A DNA stretch of 32,649 nt from Myxococcales bacterium (GCA_025351875.1 JANXVA010000605.1:1-32649), one strand, 5' to 3'. Positions 16,108 to 24,053 are shown, counted from the stretch's first letter. Program-made: numbers and translations. The notes: generated from the sequence alone by a model not told the origin.

Positions 16108-16334
16108 TGCAGCGAGGGGAACGGCCGCGACCCAACCCCACGGCGTGCCCCCACGACGAGGTCGATCTTCGCGTTCGACGACGAGAGCACCTCGCAGATC
16201 CAGTCCGGTCGAACACGCACGGGACGACCCCGAGGTCGTTCAGCGACGCGGTCGCGCCGCCACCCGACGAGGTCGGGCCGGTAGACCTCGTGGCCTTCGA
16301 GCTCCACGTCGACCTCCGCAAGGATCCGCTTCAA
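16104..16334 (-). pseudogene. Uma2-family endonuclease remnant
   Basis: 76 residues from a TTG. The segment EVYRPDLVGWRRDRV ... RVRPDWICEVLSSSNAKID matches the core of the Uma2 (DUF820) family, a PD-(D/E)xK-type nuclease fold widespread in cyanobacteria and myxobacteria. The usual length is about 180-200 aa. Here roughly 50 N-terminal residues and everything after the EVLSxS motif, including the catalytic Lys-containing strand and C-terminal part, are missing. After about position 16160 the frame turns into unrelated sequence that belongs to the neighbouring membrane-protein gene in another frame. It is therefore a decayed fragment. It lies 38 bases upstream, on the minus strand, of nothing but the thiolase 3' end. 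Confidence 0.65.
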
Positions 16335-16372
16335 GGAGCAACCCTCGCGACGGCGCGAAGCCTACGCGACGC

Positions 16373-17566
16373 TCAGACGCGCTCGATGATCATCGCGAGC
16401 GCTTCGCCGCCGCCGATGCAGATCGACGCCATGCCGCGCTTCTTGTTCGCGTGCGTGAGGGCGTGGAGCAGCGTCGTGACGATGCGCGCGCCGCTCGCGC
16501 CGATCGGGTGGCCGAGCGCCACCGCTCCGCCACGAACGTTGACCTTGTTGATGTCGAGCTTCGAGAGCTGCGCCGACACCATCGCGACGACACCAAAGGC
16601 CTCGTTGATCTCGATGAGATCGATGTCGTCCACCTTGAGCCCGGTCTTCGCGAGGACGCCGTCCATCGCCTTGGCTGGTGCCGTGGTGAACCACTCGGGC
16701 GCCTGCGCCGCGCCGGCGTAGCCGACGATCTTCGCGAGGGGCGTGAGGCCGTGCTTCTTCACGGCGGCTTCGCTCGCGAGCACGAGGGCAGACGCGCCGT
16801 CGTTGATCGACGAGGCGTTCGCGGCGGTGATCGTTCCTTCCTTGCCGAAGGCCGGGCGGAGCGAGGCGAACTTCGTCGGGTCGCCCTTCGCGGGGCCCTC
16901 GTCGTCCTTCACCATGACCGGGTCGCCCTTGCGCTGCGGGACGGCGACGGGCGCGATCTCCGCGGTGAAGAGGCCTTCCTTCTGCGCGGCGAGCGCCTTG
17001 CGGAAGCTGCCCGTCGCGTACTCGTCCTGCGCTTCCCGCGAGATCTTGTACTCGGCAGCGCACTTGTCGCCGCACGTTCCCATGTGGACGTTCGCGTACG
17101 GATCCCAGAGGCCGTCGTGGATCATGCCGTCGATGAGCGTCGCGTTGCCCATCCGGTAGCCCTGCCGCGCCTTGTCCATGTAGTAGGGGACGTTCGACAT
17201 CGACTCCATGCCGCCCGCGACGACGACGTCACGGTCGCCGAGCGCGATCGCCTGGGTGCCAAAGATGAGCGCCTGCATGCCGGAGCCGCAAACCTTGCTC
17301 ACGGTGGTCGCCTGCACGCTGTCGGGGATGCCCGCGCCGCGGAGCGCCTGGCGCGCGGGCGCCTGGCCGATGCCGGCTGTGAGCACGTTGCCCATGAAGA
17401 GCTCGCCCACGAGCTCCGGCGCGACCTTCGCGCGCTCGAGCGCCGCCTTGATGGCGGTCGTTCCGAGCTGCGGCGCGGTGAGCGCAGACAGCGAGCCGAG
17501 GTAGGCCCCGATGGGGGTACGCGTCGCGGAGACGATATAAACGGGGGGTAGCGCGCCAACAGACAT
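16373..17566 (-). CDS. Thiolase (acetyl-CoA C-acyltransferase)
   Basis: 397 aa, the family's usual length. It catalyses the reversible joining or cleavage of acyl-CoA units (acetoacetyl-CoA synthesis or beta-oxidation). Nucleophile Cys93 lies in VSKVCGSGMQAL, the INEAF motif is present, His353 in GHPIGASGAR and Cys383 in CIGGGEA, so the catalytic triad is complete. Overall wording (MNVYIVSATRTPIG-like start, MGNVLTAGIGQAPARQA) is closest to AtoB/PhaA-type biosynthetic thiolases, but direction of flux is not evident without partner genes. The ATG is supported by a strong AAAGGAG ribosome site. It is a single gene. Confidence 0.93.
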   Translation of the reverse strand: MSVGALPPVYIVSATRTPIGAYLGSLSALTAPQLGTTAIKAALERAKVAPELVGELFMGNVLTAGIGQAPARQALRGAGIPDSVQATTVSKVCGSGMQALIFGTQAIALGDRDVVVAGGMESMSNVPYYMDKARQGYRMGNATLIDGMIHDGLWDPYANVHMGTCGDKCAAEYKISREAQDEYATGSFRKALAAQKEGLFTAEIAPVAVPQRKGDPVMVKDDEGPAKGDPTKFASLRPAFGKEGTITAANASSINDGASALVLASEAAVKKHGLTPLAKIVGYAGAAQAPEWFTTAPAKAMDGVLAKTGLKVDDIDLIEINEAFGVVAMVSAQLSKLDINKVNVRGGAVALGHPIGASGARIVTTLLHALTHANKKRGMASICIGGGEALAMIIERV

Positions 17567-17627
17567 GGTCGGACTCCTTTGAGAGGCGGACTTAGCACGC
17601 TTGGGCCAACCGCTCTATTCTCGCCGT

Positions 17628-18158
17628 GTGACGCCTCGTTGGCTCCGGCCCTCTCGTCCCATCGCGCAGCTCGCGCTCGTGCTCGTCATCGGATCCGCAT
17701 CGGCGGCGCTGGCGGGAGCGTGCGGCGAAGGCGCCATGACCATCACCCCGACCGAGGACGGCGGCGAGGAGAGCGGCTCGCTCCAGCGGGCGGATTGCCC
17801 CGCCGCGGAGCCCGCGAATGGGTCGCTTTGCCTTCTTCCGGAAGGCACCACGTGCGATTTCGGCCAGTGCGGCTCCCTCCTGGCGCGGTGCTCCCAGGGC
17901 GTCTGGACGAGAGCGGGCAACCCCACCGCGGGGCCCAAGTGCCCGGACAAGTCGCCGACAGAAGGCGTGAAATGCCCGTCTTGCTGGCCCGTGACCCTCT
18001 CGTGCCCTTACGGAAGCACCGACTGCTCGCTGCCCGACGCGAGCCCTAACAAGGCCGTCGCCTCCTGCCCGGCCGGGACGTGGGTCCTCGACTACCAACC
18101 GTGCCGGGATGGGGGCGGAGCGGATGTTCAGCGTGACGGCGGGCCCGACGCGGACTAG
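17628..18158 (+). CDS. Cys-rich lipoprotein, unknown function
   Basis: 176 aa from a GTG at 17628; a TTG at 17601 would add nine residues before the signal. The signal peptide has an Arg-rich n-region, a hydrophobic core and lipobox LAGAC. The mature part has an acidic linker, then about 12 Cys in a compact domain (CPAAEPANGSLC, TCDFGQCGSLLARC, KCPSCWPVTLSC, STDCSL) and an Asp/Gly-rich tail. I do not recognise the family. CTATTC about 10 bases before the GTG is a possible -10 for a short-leader transcript. It is divergent from the thiolase gene. Confidence 0.72.
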   Translation: MTPRWLRPSRPIAQLALVLVIGSASAALAGACGEGAMTITPTEDGGEESGSLQRADCPAAEPANGSLCLLPEGTTCDFGQCGSLLARCSQGVWTRAGNPTAGPKCPDKSPTEGVKCPSCWPVTLSCPYGSTDCSLPDASPNKAVASCPAGTWVLDYQPCRDGGGADVQRDGGPDAD

Positions 18159-18175
18159 AACGTCCGCGATTAACC

Positions 18176-18529
18176 ATGGCTGACACGAACAAGCTCTCCA
18201 CCTTCCTCGACTCCAACAAGCTGAACCCGAAGCGCGTGCTCGCGGTCTCGCACAAGCTCGAGACGCTCCAGCGCGAAGATCGCGCCATCAAGCTCGGCAA
18301 GCGCCAGGGCAAGAAGGCCGTGGCCGCGGGCACCGCGAAGGAAGGCGACAAGACCGAGACGGCCAAGCCGCGCTCGGGCCGTCCCGTGACGCCGCGCGCG
18401 CTCGACGCCGCGATGAAGGGTGGCGCGACCGCCGTGAGCGGTCCGATGAAGCAGCGCATCCTGCGCGCCGTCAACTACCTGCTCGAGCAGAAGAAGAAGG
18501 ACAAGGTCGAGCTGAAGACGCTCTTCTGA
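18176..18529 (+). CDS. Small basic protein, unknown
   Basis: 117 aa, strongly Lys-rich, with no signal peptide or membrane segment. The N-terminal half is helical (KLSTFLDSNKLNPKRVLAV, KLETLQREDRAIKLGKRQGKK). A Gly/Ala/Thr/Lys linker follows, then GRPVTPRALDAAMKGGATAV and a helical end KQRILRAVNYLLEQKKKDK. The charge suggests binding to nucleic acid or to an acidic partner, but there is no recognisable domain. It starts 17 bases after the lipoprotein stop with no clear Shine-Dalgarno. Codon use is strongly GC-ending like its neighbours, which supports it being real. Confidence 0.7.
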   Translation: MADTNKLSTFLDSNKLNPKRVLAVSHKLETLQREDRAIKLGKRQGKKAVAAGTAKEGDKTETAKPRSGRPVTPRALDAAMKGGATAVSGPMKQRILRAVNYLLEQKKKDKVELKTLF

Positions 18530-18555
18530 GCGCTCAGGTCGTGTGACGAGAGGGG

Positions 18556-18702
18556 TCAGTGCCGACGCGCGCGTCGGTTGATGAACTCGTGCGCGTCGAA
18601 AAGGACGACCCCCAACATGACCGTGAGCGCGACGATCGCCATGGCGCGAACGTGCCCTTCGCGGCGGCGGTTGGCCCAGTTTTCGACGCCGTTTTGTCCC
18701 AC
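18556..18702 (-). CDS. Probable 48-aa single-span membrane protein
   Basis: In the 308-base gap before the ECF gene, the minus strand encodes a GTG-started 48-aa frame. It has a polar N-terminus (GQNGVENWANRRREGHVRA), one hydrophobic helix (AMAIVALTVMLGVVLF, about 20-35) and a basic tail (NRRARRH), giving a clear positive-inside pattern. A GGGAGGAAGA stretch directly precedes the GTG. The rest of the gap, 18703-18837, holds the ECF promoter region. Confidence 0.42.
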   Translation of the reverse strand: MGQNGVENWANRRREGHVRAMAIVALTVMLGVVLFDAHEFINRRARRH

Positions 18703-18837
18703 TCTTCCTCCCTTTCGCGCGCTCCCGTGAATCCCGCGTCGGGGTCGGGCACCAAACCCGAGGTGACCGCAACTGCCTCGGGAATCCTGCCCTTCGCGAG
18801 CGCAGCCAATGCGATGAGTGCGATACAACCGCACGTG

Positions 18838-19476
18838 ATGCGCACGATGGATGACGTCGACACGCTCGTTCGTCAGGCTGCTGCCGGCGATCCTGCGGCG
18901 TTTCGTACGCTGTTCGCGCGGCACAAGAGCGACGTAGCCCGCCTCGTGTACCGGATGCTGAACGCGCCTGCCGACCTCGAGGACGTCGTCCAGGAGGTGT
19001 TCGTGCAGGTCTTCCGCAGCCTCAAGGACTTCCGCGGACAGTCGAAGTTCTCGACGTGGCTCCACCGCGTGACGGTCAACGTCGTGCTCATGCACCGTCG
19101 CTCCGCGCGAAGCCGCCCGGTCCTCACCGAGGAGCTACCCGGTGAGCTCGTCGCCGACGACGGACAGACGCTGCCCGACGAGGACGTCGATCGGCTCGAG
19201 CGCATGCGCGCCTTCCAGCGGTTGCTGGCGAAGCTGGCGGACAAGAAGCGCGTCGTGTTCGTCCTGCACGAGCTCGAAGGGATGACGCCTTCGGAGATCG
19301 CCGACGTCGTCGGCGCTCCGGTGCTCACGGTGAGGACACGCCTCTTCTATGCGCGCCGCGAGCTCGAGGCGATGCTCTCCGAGGAGCCAACGCTTGCTCC
19401 GCTCGCCACCGCTGCGAGTGAGCCCTCGACCCCGAGCACGCGCCGCCCGCATTCCGCCAAGGAAGGTACGCGATGA
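18838..19476 (+). CDS. ECF-family RNA polymerase sigma factor
   Basis: 212 aa from ATG 18838; ATGs at 18814 and 18847 are alternatives. Region 2 (about 15-85) includes FRTLFARHKSDVARLVYRML, the DLEDVVQEVFVQVFRSL core-binding segment and FRGQSKFSTWLHRVTVN for -10 recognition. Region 4 (about 130-185) has KRVVFVLHELEGMTPSEIADVVGAPVLTVRTRLFYARREL, the helix-turn-helix for the -35. The C-terminal tail is Ser/Pro-rich. ATACAA sits 12 bases before 18838, a possible -10. The stop overlaps the start of the FecR-like gene as ATGA, so that membrane protein is its likely regulator. Confidence 0.9.
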   Translation: MRTMDDVDTLVRQAAAGDPAAFRTLFARHKSDVARLVYRMLNAPADLEDVVQEVFVQVFRSLKDFRGQSKFSTWLHRVTVNVVLMHRRSARSRPVLTEELPGELVADDGQTLPDEDVDRLERMRAFQRLLAKLADKKRVVFVLHELEGMTPSEIADVVGAPVLTVRTRLFYARRELEAMLSEEPTLAPLATAASEPSTPSTRRPHSAKEGTR

Positions 19477-20756
19477 GCAATTCCCCCAAGAGTGCGCTCG
19501 ACGCGCTCGTTCGCGAGGCGAAGGCGGAGGCCGGCGGTCTCGAGCCGCGCGTGAGCGAGGAGCGGTGGTCGGCCGTCGAGGAGCGCCTCCTGGCGCGCAT
19601 GGCGAAGGAACGGTCCGCGCTTGCGCACGAGGTGAATGCATCGTCGTCGCGCGTCCGCATGTTGCGGGTGGGCGTGGCCGTCCTGGCCGCCGCTGCCGCG
19701 ATCGCGCTGTTCGTGAAGAACGAGCCCAGCCCGTCGTCCGTGGAGGCCGTGCCGGTCGCGGCGCGTGAGGCCACTGCGAGCTCGTTGCGCGAAGCGGTCG
19801 GTCCTGGTGTCGTTCGCGTCGACGGTCAGGCGGCCTCCGCAGGTCACGTCCTTCGCGCCGGCGATCGGCTCGAGGTCGATGGTGCGCGCGCCGTGCTCGA
19901 GCGTCCGCGCAAGGTGACGTGGCTCCTCGAAGCCGGGCATGCCGAGGGTGCGTCGTCCGCGCGCGCTCGCGTGAAGTCGGCGGGCGAGTCTCTCGTCCTC
20001 GGCCTCGAGGACGGCGCCATCGAAGCGCAGGTCACGCCGGTGCCTTCGGGTGAGGCCTTCGCGGTCGACATCGCCACCGGGTCGAGCCTCGTGCGCGTCG
20101 CTGTCCACGGCACGCACCTCCGCGTGTCTCGCTCCGGTTCGCGCGTCGTGGTCGATCTCACCGAGGGCGTCGTCTCGATCGGCACGCCTCCGCGCAGCGG
20201 GTCCACGTACGGCACACTCGTGACGGCTCCGTCGCACGTCGAGTTCGACGCTGCCGATCTCGAGCACACGCTCCACATCGAACACGCGGCGGCCGCGATT
20301 CGCGCGCCGATCACGCTCGTCTCGCAGGATGGTCTTGCGGCCGCAAACGCGGCGGCCCGTGCCGAGGCGCCGCGTACCGCGCGTCAGGACATGCCGGCTG
20401 CCGTCGCGGTGGCGACGGTTCCGCGCCCGGCGGCAACGCCGCGTCCCGCGAGCGACCCGTCTCCAGAAGAGCAGACCGGGAAGGGCGATACGAAGGCGAC
20501 CCCGCCGCCGCGCGAGGCCATCGCGGCCGCCGTGCGTGCGTGCGCGGCCCAGCGCAGTCGCCCCGAGAACGTCCGCGTGACGGTCTCGAGCTCGCTCAGA
20601 CTGAAGATCGCCCGCGGCGGTGACGTCGAGACCGCGCAGTTCGACCCGCCGCTCCTTCCCGAGATCCAGACGTGCGCGGCGAACGCCATCTACAAGGCGA
20701 AGCTCGAAGACTCCGCCGGCGGCACCGTCACAATCCCGATCGACTTCTCCTACTGA
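19473..20756 (+). CDS. FecR-like membrane regulator with AgmX/PglI-type C-terminus
   Basis: 427 aa. A cytoplasmic N-terminus (1-62, with ERWSAVEERLLARM) is followed by a TM helix (about 66-81), a FecR-like beta-rich extracytoplasmic domain (about 95-235, with HVLRAGDRLEVDG, FAVDIATGSSLVRVAVHGTHLRV and VVVDLTEGVVSIG), an Ala/Pro linker (about 270-345) and a C-terminal domain ending IQTCAANAIYKAKLEDSAGGTVTIPIDF. That end resembles the AgmX/PglI domain of the gene at 2-166. It is translationally coupled to the ECF sigma gene, so it probably acts as its anti-sigma or signal-transducing partner. No zinc-binding ZAS motif (HxxxCxxC) is present. Confidence 0.82.
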   Translation: MSNSPKSALDALVREAKAEAGGLEPRVSEERWSAVEERLLARMAKERSALAHEVNASSSRVRMLRVGVAVLAAAAAIALFVKNEPSPSSVEAVPVAAREATASSLREAVGPGVVRVDGQAASAGHVLRAGDRLEVDGARAVLERPRKVTWLLEAGHAEGASSARARVKSAGESLVLGLEDGAIEAQVTPVPSGEAFAVDIATGSSLVRVAVHGTHLRVSRSGSRVVVDLTEGVVSIGTPPRSGSTYGTLVTAPSHVEFDAADLEHTLHIEHAAAAIRAPITLVSQDGLAAANAAARAEAPRTARQDMPAAVAVATVPRPAATPRPASDPSPEEQTGKGDTKATPPPREAIAAAVRACAAQRSRPENVRVTVSSSLRLKIARGGDVETAQFDPPLLPEIQTCAANAIYKAKLEDSAGGTVTIPIDFSY

Positions 20757-20785
20757 GCGACCTCGGGCAGCGCGCCTCGGCCACG

Positions 20786-20794
20786 TGCTAACAA
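20786..20794 (+). promoter_or_regulatory. TGCTA-type -10 candidate for the ABC transporter genes
   Basis: TGCTAACAA ends 6 bases before the GTG at 20801. It shares the TGCTA core with other sites but lacks the final T, and GGGG at 20795-20798 is too close for a good ribosome site. Confidence 0.35.
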
Positions 20795-20800
20795 GGGGCC

Positions 20801-21535
20801 GTGCCTGACGACGTCCTCGTCCTCGACGCGCTGGGAAAGGACTTCGGGGCGACCGTCGCCCTGGATTCCCTGACGTGTCGCGTCGGCCGCGGCGAGATCG
20901 TCGGGCTCCTCGGCCCGAACGGCGCCGGCAAGACGACCACGATGAAGCTCGTGCTCGGGATGCTGCGCCCGACCCGTGGAAGTGCTCGGTTCCTCGGGCT
21001 CGATTGCACGCGCGACGCGCACGAAGTGAAGCGCCTTCTCGGGTACTCGCCCGACGAGCCCGCGTTCTACGATTTCCTGAGCGGCCGGGAGACGATCGAT
21101 TTCGTCCTCAACGTGCGCGGGGTGCCGCGCGACGCCGCGTGGGCGACGCTGACGCCCGTAGTCGAGCGGCTCGAGCTGGACGAGACGCTCCAGCTCGCGG
21201 CGGGAGGCTACTCGCACGGCACCAAGAAGAAGCTCGCACTCGCGCTCGCGCTCGCTCACGAGCCGACGCTCCTCCTCCTCGACGAGCCGACCAACGGCCT
21301 CGATCCGCCGACCGCGGCTCGCGTTCGCGCGCTGCTCCGCGAGCGAGCGGACGCCGGTGTCGCCGTCGTGGTCTCCACCCACCTCCTCGACATGGCCGAT
21401 CAGCTCTGCGATCGCGTCCTCGTCGTCGACCATGGCCGGCTCATCGCGGAGGGCACCACGGCGGCGGTGCGTGCGCAGGCGGGCGTCGCTGCCGAGGCCT
21501 CGCTCGAGGCCGCGTTTCTCGCGCTCATCGGCTGA
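20801..21535 (+). CDS. ABC transporter ATP-binding protein (ABC-2 type)
   Basis: 244 aa from a GTG. Walker A GPNGAGKTT (38-46), signature YSHGTKKKL (a common variant of LSGGQ in ABC-2 exporters), Walker B LLLLDEP (Asp161, Glu162), D-loop and switch His194 (STH) are all present, so it should hydrolyse ATP. It resembles NatA/CcmA-like exporters. It sits 10 bases upstream of a large membrane protein that must be its permease. The transported substrate is unknown. Unlike most such operons, one permease gene carries both the channel part and a protease-like domain. Confidence 0.93.
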   Translation: MPDDVLVLDALGKDFGATVALDSLTCRVGRGEIVGLLGPNGAGKTTTMKLVLGMLRPTRGSARFLGLDCTRDAHEVKRLLGYSPDEPAFYDFLSGRETIDFVLNVRGVPRDAAWATLTPVVERLELDETLQLAAGGYSHGTKKKLALALALAHEPTLLLLDEPTNGLDPPTAARVRALLRERADAGVAVVVSTHLLDMADQLCDRVLVVDHGRLIAEGTTAAVRAQAGVAAEASLEAAFLALIG

Positions 21536-21545
21536 TCCGAACGCG

Positions 21546-23669
21546 ATGCTCGTGCTCCGTCAGACCTGGGCCCTCGCTCTGCTCGTCGTCCGCTTCTGGG
21601 CGAGGGCTGGCCTGCGAAATCGGGTGAGCAAGGACCAGGGCCGGCGCGTGTCGGCCGTTCTGCTCCGCGGGACGTTCCTCCTGCTGATGGCGAACTGGGG
21701 CTACCGCATCGGCGCCGCGTGCGTGCGGGTCGGCCCCGCGACAAGGCCCGCGGCGGTTGCGTGGTTGCTCGTCGGTCTTCTCGCGCTCTCCGTCACGTGG
21801 GGCGCGATGGGGCGCGGCCCGGGTCTGCGCGGGCCGCAATCCGCGCTCACGTCGCCGCTGCTCGATGCGCTGCCGCTCACCGAGGCGAGTCGCGTCTTCA
21901 TCGGCCTCTTCGAGCGCGTGATGCTCTATGCGCTCGTCTCCGCCGCGCTGATCGCCTTGGCCCCCGGGCTGCGGCTCGATCTCGTTCTGCTCGCCCTCGC
22001 GCTTCCGACCGCCGGGCTCGTCGTCGGCGACGCGCTTCTGCGCTCCATGCGCACGATCGTCTCGCCGCTGCGTATGGCGCGCGTCGCGGTCGTTCCGGTG
22101 GTCCTCCAGTTCCCGTCGTTCATGGTGGTAGGCGGCGCGCCGGTGCTCGCCAAGTTCCCGTTCGCGGCGCGCGCGGTGCGGCACGCGCTACCGACCGCCA
22201 TGGCGCTCATCGAGGGCACCAGCGTGCTCCCGTTGCTCGGGGCGATGGTCCTCCTCGGCGCCGCCGGCGCTGGAGCCATCCGGACCGCGGAGCGAATCGG
22301 CTACGACCGCATCGACATCGTCCCCACCCAGAGACTCGGCAAGGCCGCGGCGAGCGATCTCGATCTGGTGCGGATCGAGCACGTCCTCGGCAAGCGCGAG
22401 CCGGGCGGCCGCTGGCTCGCGAGGGGAGCGTTTCTCTATACATTCGCGACCTCGCTCGGCCTCCTCGCGGTCGCGACGTTCTCGAAGAGCTTCGAGCGAG
22501 AGGCGTCGATCGCGTTCGTGCGCTCGGTCGGTTTCGTCGCTATTTTTTCGGGCTTTGCCGTCGTGCAAGCGCGCGCCACACGCATGGTGGTGCGTGACGC
22601 CAGCGCGCGCGCGATGCTCGCTCCGCTGCCCATCGCCCCTCGCGATCTCCTCCAGGGCAAGACGCGCGCGCTCGTCGTCCACGCGCTCCTCGTCGTCGCT
22701 CCGTACTTCCTGCTCCTCGCGCTTCCCGGAGCGGCGGCGCTGCACCTCGAGGTGCTCTGGCGCGGCGGCGCAGCCGTCACTGCGCTCGTCCTCGCGGCGA
22801 GCGCGACGGTCGCCGTCGCCTTCCTCACGCAAGGGCTTGGCGGCACGAAGGTGCTCGGCGGCAACGTGGGGATCGAGACGACGCTCGTCGCGATGCCGCT
22901 CCTCGCGGTCGCGGCGGCGCCGTATCTCTGGAACGCGCTCGTCTCGCTTGCTTGCCTCGCGCTCCTCACCTTCGAGGCGCGCCGATCCGCGCTGCGCTGC
23001 GTCCGGTGGATCGACGACGCCGAGGACTTCGAGCGCGAGACACCGGTGTGGCGTGCGCTCCTCGTCTACGCCTCCTTCCAGGCCGTCCAGGCCCTGGGCC
23101 TACGCGCGCTCGCCCTTGCGCCCATCGACGCGCCCCTGCAGTCCGCGCTCGCCTCGGCGATTGCCGCGCTGGCGCTCTTCGCGCTGACGCTTCACGGCCG
23201 GCGCGGTCTTCCTCGGATGCGCGCGCTTCCCGAGCGGCGCTCCCTCGCGTATCTCGTCGCCGGGGTCGGCCTCGGTCTCGGCTCGGGCGCGCTCGCGGTC
23301 GGGTTCCGTCAGCTCGTTCGCTCGATGGGCCTCGACGTTCCGCTCGATGCAGCGGAAGGCGACGGGCGCGGCGTCGTCGCCTTCGTCGCGATCCTGCTCA
23401 CGCCGCTGGCCGAGGAGATCTTCTTTCGCGGATGGTTGCAGAATACAATCGAGGGGGAGCTCCTGGAGCGCCGTCGGTGGCTTGCGCCGCTGCTCACCGC
23501 GTTCGCCTTCGCTTCGCTGCGAACGCCGATGTCGTTCGTGCCGGTGCTGGTCCTCGGTCTCGTGACCGGGTTGCTCTATGCGCGGACGCGCGGTGTCGTG
23601 CCCGGCATCGCCGCACACGTCGTTCATGTCGCAGTCTCGCTCGCCGCCCGCTACGCCCTCGGCTCCTGA
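21546..23669 (+). CDS. ABC-2 permease fused to CPBP (CAAX-protease-like) domain
   Basis: 707 aa from ATG 21546, 10 bases after the ATPase stop; earlier in-frame starts lie inside the ATPase gene. Residues 1-510 have about ten hydrophobic segments interrupted by a basic cytoplasmic stretch, as in ABC-2 permeases. Residues 530-707 form a CPBP/Abi-type intramembrane protease domain: motif 1 EEIFFRG (Glu623-Glu624, Arg628) is intact. The second motif, usually FxxxH, reads FAFAS with Ser657 instead of His. The third, usually HxxxN, reads HVVHV with Val695 instead of Asn, though His691 remains. It may have lost protease activity and serve as a scaffold. No ribosome site is obvious; translational reinitiation after the ATPase is likely. 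Confidence 0.85.
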   Translation: MLVLRQTWALALLVVRFWARAGLRNRVSKDQGRRVSAVLLRGTFLLLMANWGYRIGAACVRVGPATRPAAVAWLLVGLLALSVTWGAMGRGPGLRGPQSALTSPLLDALPLTEASRVFIGLFERVMLYALVSAALIALAPGLRLDLVLLALALPTAGLVVGDALLRSMRTIVSPLRMARVAVVPVVLQFPSFMVVGGAPVLAKFPFAARAVRHALPTAMALIEGTSVLPLLGAMVLLGAAGAGAIRTAERIGYDRIDIVPTQRLGKAAASDLDLVRIEHVLGKREPGGRWLARGAFLYTFATSLGLLAVATFSKSFEREASIAFVRSVGFVAIFSGFAVVQARATRMVVRDASARAMLAPLPIAPRDLLQGKTRALVVHALLVVAPYFLLLALPGAAALHLEVLWRGGAAVTALVLAASATVAVAFLTQGLGGTKVLGGNVGIETTLVAMPLLAVAAAPYLWNALVSLACLALLTFEARRSALRCVRWIDDAEDFERETPVWRALLVYASFQAVQALGLRALALAPIDAPLQSALASAIAALALFALTLHGRRGLPRMRALPERRSLAYLVAGVGLGLGSGALAVGFRQLVRSMGLDVPLDAAEGDGRGVVAFVAILLTPLAEEIFFRGWLQNTIEGELLERRRWLAPLLTAFAFASLRTPMSFVPVLVLGLVTGLLYARTRGVVPGIAAHVVHVAVSLAARYALGS

Positions 23670-23672
23670 GAG

Positions 23673-23695
23673 GGACGGACCCTACGCGACCGTCC
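23673..23695. terminator. Hairpin between convergent genes
   Basis: GGACGG (23673-23678) pairs perfectly with CCGTCC (23690-23695) around an 11-base loop, 3 bases after the permease stop and reaching the PilZ stop. It could terminate both strands, but no T tract is present. Confidence 0.3.
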
Positions 23696-24012
23696 TAGCC
23701 GCCTGCGTGCTTGCGGCTGATCTCGGTGATGGTGTGAGTCTCGACGGCGCCCAGCAGACCGAACTGCACGCCCATGCCGCCGTCGCGGACCCATCGGACG
23801 ACGCCGGGTAGCGACACCGTGCCGTCCTGGCCGGGCAGCTCGACGTGGATGATCACACGACCGCCGAAGGGCGCTGGCGTGACCGTCTCGATGAACATGC
23901 CACCAACGGCGATGTCCTTGGCGAGCCCGTCACGGTCGCCGTTCTCGCCCTTGACGGAGAAGGACACGGGCCTGTCGAGAGGGACTCTTGCGTAGCGGCG
24001 CTGCTCGATCAA
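23695..24012 (-). CDS. PilZ domain protein
   Basis: 105 aa from a TTG at 24012 with AGGAG about 8 bases upstream; longer in-frame versions would run through the divergent gene. A single PilZ domain fills the protein. The RRYARVPL motif (RxxxR) near residues 5-9 and DIAVGGMFI ((D/N)xSxxG with Ala for Ser) are the c-di-GMP-binding elements, and VVRWVRDGGMGVQF is the closing strand pair. It probably binds cyclic di-GMP and works through a partner, as do many myxobacterial stand-alone PilZ proteins. Ser to Ala in the second motif may weaken binding. Confidence 0.85.
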   Translation of the reverse strand: MIEQRRYARVPLDRPVSFSVKGENGDRDGLAKDIAVGGMFIETVTPAPFGGRVIIHVELPGQDGTVSLPGVVRWVRDGGMGVQFGLLGAVETHTITEISRKHAGG

Positions 24013-24053
24013 CGGTGGGCTCCTGGGTTCGCGCTCGAACGATGAATCGAACC

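Noticed and set aside
15965-17551. A 528-codon plus-strand frame
   Set aside because: Antisense to the thiolase, whose catalytic residues are all present on the minus strand.
18534-18863. Minus-strand 109-codon frame with a signal-peptide-like start
   Set aside because: The first 30 residues look hydrophobic, but the frame turns into Ser/Arg-rich sequence where it overlaps the better 48-aa candidate, and it overlaps the ECF start.
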